From NCBI GenBank assembly GCA_907163345.1, contig CAJQUN010000003.1:9590821-9654820 (forward strand): DNA of 64,000 nucleotides, given 5' to 3'. The position numbers were made by a program, and so were the translations under genes. The notes below the pieces were generated by a model. That model was not told where the DNA came from and ran no database searches. It saw only the letters and a program-made list of their open reading frames with translations. Positions 59,501 through 64,000 of this stretch are shown in pieces (the stretch's first letter is position 1; each line of letters starts with the position of its first letter). The DNA is from Haberlea rhodopensis. Its lineage: Eukaryota; Streptophyta; Magnoliopsida; Lamiales; Gesneriaceae.

Positions 59501-60798
59501 ATTTGAACTTCGTGGCAAACATTGACTATTGGTAGCCAAACTTGTGCATGTCTTTTTATCATTTCCATACACAGCCGACTGTCCATTGACATTATGATCT
59601 GCTATATAAGACCCTAGTAGAGAAAACTTGCATTTGTTTTGAAGAAATGCAGGCATATTCTCATTTGTCACTCGAAGGAATTCCTAATTGAGTGATAATG
59701 GTTACTATGTAAGTAAAACATTGTAACACGGTGTGCAGACAAATTAATGACCATTGAGTAATTTCAATTAGAAGCAACCAATTCAGTAAGTGTAATCATT
59801 AGCGTAAATGTTAGTTGAGTCTGTAATGCATCTGGGGTAATTTCAAAATAAAGGACTGTAGAACATCACTGAGCTTGAATGATTACTTTACTATAATAAA
59901 GAAAATAATGGGAAAGCATAAGCATGGAACAGGCTAAGAAATCGCAATGAGGCTCAGAACCACTAGTGTCAAAGCAGAAACTAAAAGACAAACTCTAACC
60001 ATTATAATGATCCACAGCAAAAACTGATTCAGAGAACATGGCTAGATTAAGTTTTGGGTGTCTCAGCATAGCATTACCACTAATCTCATTCTGACAAAAC
60101 ATTTCATTTGTAACCAAAACGAAAAGCCTAAACCATAGTGAGAATCCAAACTTCCTATAGATCTTTTATCCAAAAGTGATCCATCTATTGGGACAGAGTT
60201 AATTTTTGAACACCTAAAACAGAGAGTTTGAGTAATGAAGTAAATCAACAAAGTAGATCAGGGAGGGGGAATATCAACGTCTATGGAGTTAAAGTTCTAG
60301 TTATCGAAGCATCTTAACACTGTATCCTCTATCGCTGAAAGTAACACAATAGCTTGCACATATAACTTACGTTTTTACAGGCTTCTACATAATGCGGCTT
60401 TGGCCATTTTTGCCGAAAGCCACTAATTAAACCTCAACATAAGCATATCATAATTGCATGAATATTGCCTAAAACATGAAAAGGTGAGTTAAGCTGAAAT
60501 TTTTTGGATGATCACCTCGCATGAATCAAAATTAATCCCATCAGCGCAGAAGTGTCTTAACTAATAGGTACATTGCAAAAAAAAATTATAAAAAGAAATA
60601 GGAGTAGTATACCTGGACATCTGATCTGGGCGCAATTAAAGAAGAAATTGTTGGCTCGTCGCAGGCGAAAGCAACAACAATATCGACAGAAGCTTCTGAA
60701 GAGGAAACGAACCAACCGAAAAGGTAACTGGAATTTGGTGGCGCATGGGCCGAAAGATTCTCCGGCCACCAGAGCCTGCACTTTCTTCTTGTCGCCAT
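50546..60798 (-). CDS. PIG-Q/GPI1 subunit of the GPI N-acetylglucosaminyltransferase
   Basis: Eight exons: 60798-60613, 59683-59290, 59192-59059, 58994-58894, 58808-58587, 58005-57514, 51485-51073 and 50682-50546. The joined frame is 692 residues. Start MATRRKCRLWWPE is the first ATG in frame. The N-terminal half is soluble, with HLHWNGEIVFQLDIHV near the end of exon 2. The C-terminal half is the GPI1 membrane domain: VRSCQLLYWPFFLQDHG, then VVDVFLGNLFG, GFKLNTELAGVLGMISLNG and WNPLRQRLDSYDYTVEQH, with several transmembrane segments, then FPSGIWFE. In the ER membrane this subunit scaffolds the PIG-A/C/H/P complex that adds GlcNAc to phosphatidylinositol, step one of GPI-anchor synthesis. Donors of exon 4 (AT|GTAACC) and exon 5 (AAAAG|GTGATG) were chosen by phase and are the least certain. 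Intron 6 is about 6 kb because it contains a Copia element. Confidence 0.92.
52332..52538 (-). repeat. 3' LTR of the intronic Copia element
   Basis: 207 bp, differs from its partner at only a handful of positions by eye. It contains two copies of TACAACTCTATTTATTGCATAT. Confidence 0.9.
52639..56500 (-). pseudogene. pol: Copia gag-pol polyprotein of the intronic element, broken
   Basis: Read on the minus strand. Gag runs from about 56480 (AIKFTGKNYVAWEFQFRMFL) to a CHRCKELGHIVRQC zinc knuckle near 55810. The protease motif is at about 55536 (VDYGASNHMTW), with Tyr in place of the usual Ser/Thr after the catalytic Asp. The integrase spans 55146-54540 (CTACKLGKSKTLPF, then FIDDYSRFTWIY). Reverse transcriptase is at 54153-53202, with WDIVPRP, LKPIGCKYVYSIK and the YVDD box in LLVYVDDIVITG. 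RNase H lies at 52956-52639 with KKRDRVSKSSTESEYRAM and a TKHIEVDCH end. The parts lie in different frames separated by several stops and frameshifts, so no full polyprotein can be made. Confidence 0.92.
57055..57261 (-). repeat. 5' LTR of the intronic Copia element
   Basis: 207 bp, near-identical to 52332-52538; adjoins the primer binding site at about 57042-57054. A TATTTATACC-like motif, read on the minus strand, lies at about 57111. Confidence 0.9.
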
Positions 60799-61425
60799 TT
60801 CAACAATCAATTATGCTATCTAAATTTATATATTTCCTACAGCATACAAATGGATCTGACGGCGGAGAAGATCGCAGTCCGGTGCCGGTGTAATGGAGAA
60901 TTTGTAAAGACTATTCGGTGTAGAAACCTTGTGGAAACAGGCCTAATTAACATGGGCTTAACCGGCCCATAACATTAACCAATTAAAGCTCAGTTTCATA
61001 ACTCTTTAGGAGAAATTACAAGGAAATACTCTTTTGGGAAACGTAATCCACTTAAGTCTTGAGAAAAAATAATAGTGCAGAAAAATCCAAATTTGATAAA
61101 CTTTTAATCAAGTAGGTCCAATTTCAAAATTTTGAATCAATTTGGTGCTTTATTTTGACTTTTTTACATCACAATAGTTTGGTAAGTTGCATTATATCCC
61201 CTAAGCTTTTGTTTTATTTATAAAGTAGCCTCTATAAAATATTTAATTATCTTTTATATATCCTTATGATTATAAAAACTGGCATTTAACTTCTTCTTTT
61301 TACAGTCCCCGTTTTTGCGATCATTTGGCACAAAATGGTATCAAAGACTAGGTTTATTCTGGAAATACTATAATAATATCTTGAATATTAATTTGTAACC
61401 TATGTGGAGGAGACGATTCAAAATA
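60799..61425. promoter_or_regulatory. Upstream region of the PIG-Q gene
   Basis: No clear core promoter can be singled out in the AT-rich DNA. No other gene is recognised. Confidence 0.3.
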
Positions 61426-61429
61426 ATAT

Positions 61430-61927
61430 GTAGTTAACCAAAATTTTTTAGTTCGGTTCAGTTCAGTTCGGTTACGGTTAAAATGTATTTTTTTTTTTTG
61501 AAAAAAAATTTAATTTAATTTTTTAAAAAATTTTGGAATTAGATGGTTAGTCGAAAGGAAATCCAACATAAATATAAATACTAATACATCATACATTGGA
61601 CTCAAAATTGTTTTTAACATTTTAATTCAAAAGTTTTAATATTATTTTGAAGTTAATTATACCAAAAAGTTGAGTTTAAAAGAGACAACAAAATAAATTA
61701 TATTATACTTGAAAACATTAGTTAAATTACGAGTTTTTATTCATGCGATCATGAAAGAAACCATTAAAAAATATTTATTAACCATTTAAATTTTAAAAAA
61801 ATTAATTTTTTTTAAAAGTTCGATTTTCGGTTCGGTTTGGTTAGCCGAACCATGTGACCAAAAACTGAACCGAAAACGAACTTTTTTAAAAAAAAAAACA
61901 AAAACCGAACCGCTGCACACCCCTAAT
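61430..61927. mobile_element. CGGTTCGGTT-rich hAT-like remnant
   Basis: TTCGGTTCAGTTCAGTTCGG at about 61451 and TTCGGTTCGGTTTGGTTAGCC at about 61827 frame an AT-rich interior. The right end AACCGAACCGCTGCACACCCC is typical of hAT-type non-autonomous elements, whose termini read GGGGTGTGCA. The left terminus is not recognisable. Confidence 0.4.
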
Positions 61928-63340
61928 AATATGAACGCGAACGAATGTTCGAAGTGTAATTCATACAGGTGGTACTTCCAAAATTTGGAGGCACTAAATC
62001 AGAAACATATGGCAGAAGCTCAACGCTTCAACCATAAGTTGAAACATTACGAGGAACAGATTTACGCATACCAGGCATAAACCATTACAAGAAACTGAAA
62101 AGGATGGCTAAGAGGCTTCATCAAGTGAACCTCAAACTACAGATCCGACAGGTTGGGTAAACACCACTGAAAGGCACTTGGCGTAACCAAGGAAAATGAG
62201 CTCGTCATAACCGCAAATCAGTTGATCCTCTGTCGGGCGTAACCGTGACAGGTTGAGTAAACATCCATGACATTGCCTAACTCCTCTGAGCTGAGCTGAT
62301 AACTATCTACACATATCCCTTCTCTTAGTGTGCTTTTTCTCCATATTTATCGAAACAGTTCTGATCAATAAACCATCTCCGTGCTCTTAGATTATGAGTT
62401 ATCTCTATTAAGCGGTCGGCTTGGAGCTTGTTATGTTGGATTTCTGGCCATAAGGGGATGATCCGCTGATAGCCAGACCATAAGGGATGACCTGATCACA
62501 TTTTGGGAGCTCGGACGTGTATGTTGATAATTTGGCCATTGAGGATAACACGTTGATAGGTCGGGAAACTCATAGTCCCAATCAATTGCTCGGGTGCGAA
62601 GACAATGACGAGCTCGGATGCGGACCTGAGAATGTGGCTCGGGCGATGCTTGTAGCTCAGTCTCAAGCACAAAACGGCGGAGCGATGAAGGAGCTCGTCC
62701 AGGAGGGGAAATGTTGGGACTTGGACAAGGTTAATGTTTAATGGGTAGCTCATCCGGGAAAGGGATGAACTCTTGAAAGTTTGGCCTTGTGAACTAATAG
62801 CTCGATTGTCAGCTTGGTATATTTCATAGGTTGGCATTCTTTTGACAATCGTTGAGGTCTCTCGCACACAGGGCTGACTAGTAGCTTCATCGTACACGAC
62901 ACGCTGGGAGCTCAGCAGTAAGGGATGAGATTTTAAGGATGTGCTCACCTACGTGCTCGGTTGGGGAGCAAAGGTTGAGTTTGGCCCTGAGATAGGAGTT
63001 ACTGGGACTTTTCATATATGGGGATGGAGTGCTGGGAGTTCGGCCTAAAGAAGCAAGAGCTCGCCAACGAGGGTGGTCTGACGGGAGCTCGATCAGATGG
63101 ATAGCATGCTATGAGTTCATCCGGATGGCTGACATGCCGGAACTCGCCCGGATGAGCGACATGCTGGAACTCATCTTTGAAATGGATGACATGCTCGAAC
63201 TCAGCATGATGGGTGACATGCTGGGACTTATCCATGAGGGGTGAAGCGTTGAGAGCTCGCCTCGAAGGGAAGGAGCTGCTGGAACTCATCCACGAAGAAT
63301 ACCTGATGGGCATATCCAAGAACTCACAATACTCGACTCT
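61928..63340. repeat. Degenerate repeats with GAGCTCG and GACATGCTGGAACTC units
   Basis: 61928-62090 has a short open stretch with MAEAQRFNHKLKHYEEQIYA, coiled-coil-like, of unknown origin. From about 62390 to 63340 GGGAGCTCGG-like words recur irregularly. At 63128-63225 a unit GA(T/C)ATGCTGGAACTCA repeats four times about every 35-45 bp. The composition resembles tandem regions of Tat elements and the block lies next to the minus-strand element at 63835, so it is probably part of it. Confidence 0.4.
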
Positions 63341-64000
63341 GTCAGAGCATTGGGGTAAAAGAGGGTGATCTACCCAAATGGTTCACCGGGTCGTGGGCTC
63401 AAACACATTCTCTCTTATTTGGCAACCCAAAGTTGAGGGAAAACTTCTCCTCCAAGGTTGTAAGGGATAATGAGGTTTCCTTCGCTTAGACAAAAGCTCA
63501 CTCTCCTTGCTACAGTCTCAGCATTTAGGTATCATTCCGCGTTTCATTCATTAATTGACCCCCCCTCTAGGTCTCCTTGCTACAGTCTCAACATGACCTA
63601 GCTAGAACTCAACATTATCATGATTTGGCGAAGGTCTAAGATCTCTGGTCAATGGAGAAGCTTGATTCTTCACAAGGGGCCTCCACTACGGGGTAAGTAG
63701 CGAACGAGGGAAGTGATTCCAGATTTACGCTTCCCAAGCACTTCACCGGGAACAATTGTTCATCATCTATTTCGGATGTGATTCTGTTTCGTTGGTTCTC
63801 CTCTACCAATCATCTCAGCGTCTTTGCTCTAGTTTCCCATAGACGGCGCCAAATGGCGCTTGCTAAAAATGAGATGTCTTATTTCCGATGGACGGAGGGT
63901 GCTGGTAGCAACTTCGATAACATCCCCGTGTGTTGGTGAGACCTGAAATCACGAACAAGTGTGAGAAGGGAGCCGAAAGGATGTCCCGACGAGTCCTCTC
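63341..64000 (-). mobile_element. Start of a Tat-like gypsy element in minus orientation, cut by the window end
   Basis: On the minus strand TTTGGCGCCGTCTATGGGAA (63835-63853) is a primer binding site almost identical to that at 4321, and is followed by CTAGAGCAAAGACGCTGA, also matching the complete element. 63854-64000 would be the end of its 5' LTR, terminating in GCGCCA on the minus strand. 63341-63834 would be the untranslated leader; it holds a 23-bp direct repeat TCTCCTTGCTACAGTCTCA(G/A)CAT at 63502 and 63571. No gag could be read. Confidence 0.6.

Noticed and set aside
60799..60810. Four-codon extension of PIG-Q
   Set aside because: It starts with TTG; the ATG at 60798 is the first canonical start and is followed by the conserved RRKCRLWW motif.
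63029..63244. 71-codon ORF with repeated DMLEL motifs
   Set aside because: It is a translation of the GACATGCTGGAACTC tandem repeat.

Overview
This 64 kb window is nuclear DNA of a eudicot plant, AT-rich outside genes and full of retrotransposon remains. The evidence is intron-containing genes with GT-AG splice sites, proteins of clearly plant-type families, and plant LTR-retrotransposon lineages. The N-terminus of the BLADE-ON-PETIOLE protein looks asterid-like to me, but that is only an inference. I found no rRNA, tRNA, CRISPR or prokaryotic feature.

Five genes with apparently intact reading frames can be modelled: (1) 15167-16273 +, a single-exon CxxC-less glutaredoxin-like protein with a C-terminal four-CxxC zinc module; (2) 16968-20621 -, a two-exon SAM-dependent methyltransferase with a 2.9 kb intron; (3) 25378-27545 -, a two-exon BTB-ankyrin co-regulator of the BLADE-ON-PETIOLE/NOOT (NPR5/6) type; (4) 41504-44947 -, a three-exon SUGAR-DEPENDENT1-type triacylglycerol lipase; (5) 50546-60798 -, an eight-exon PIG-Q/GPI1 subunit of the GPI-GlcNAc transferase. 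These genes belong to unrelated pathways and share no obvious functional link.

The rest is layered mobile DNA. 1-3682 is non-coding DNA with minisatellites and two weak small ORFs. 3683-14293 is a complete Ty3/gypsy element of the Tat type (double RNase H) with a CGAAC target duplication. It carries a broken gag-pol, an internal tandem array with units of about 191 and 245 bp, and a spliced antisense gene with its own TATA box. 21010-24930 holds two different Copia fragments, a second copy of the gypsy 3' end and a small palindromic MITE. 27.5-41.5 kb is gene-poor and contains a second MITE copy, a large fold-back inverted repeat, another inverted repeat pair and a GTGCATGTAA palindrome array. 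46.1-49.3 kb contains a 9-bp-TSD MITE and a TRIM element nested in a solo LTR. A 4.9 kb Copia element sits inside PIG-Q intron 6. The right end of the window enters another Tat-like element in minus orientation.

I see no convincing undescribed functional system. The most distinctive observations are the spliced antisense gene of the Tat element, the 62-bp duplication that copies a splice donor in the SDP1 gene, and the two palindromic or fold-back repeat structures. All positions were read by eye; splice sites were chosen by GT-AG, reading phase and remembered family conservation, without transcript evidence.
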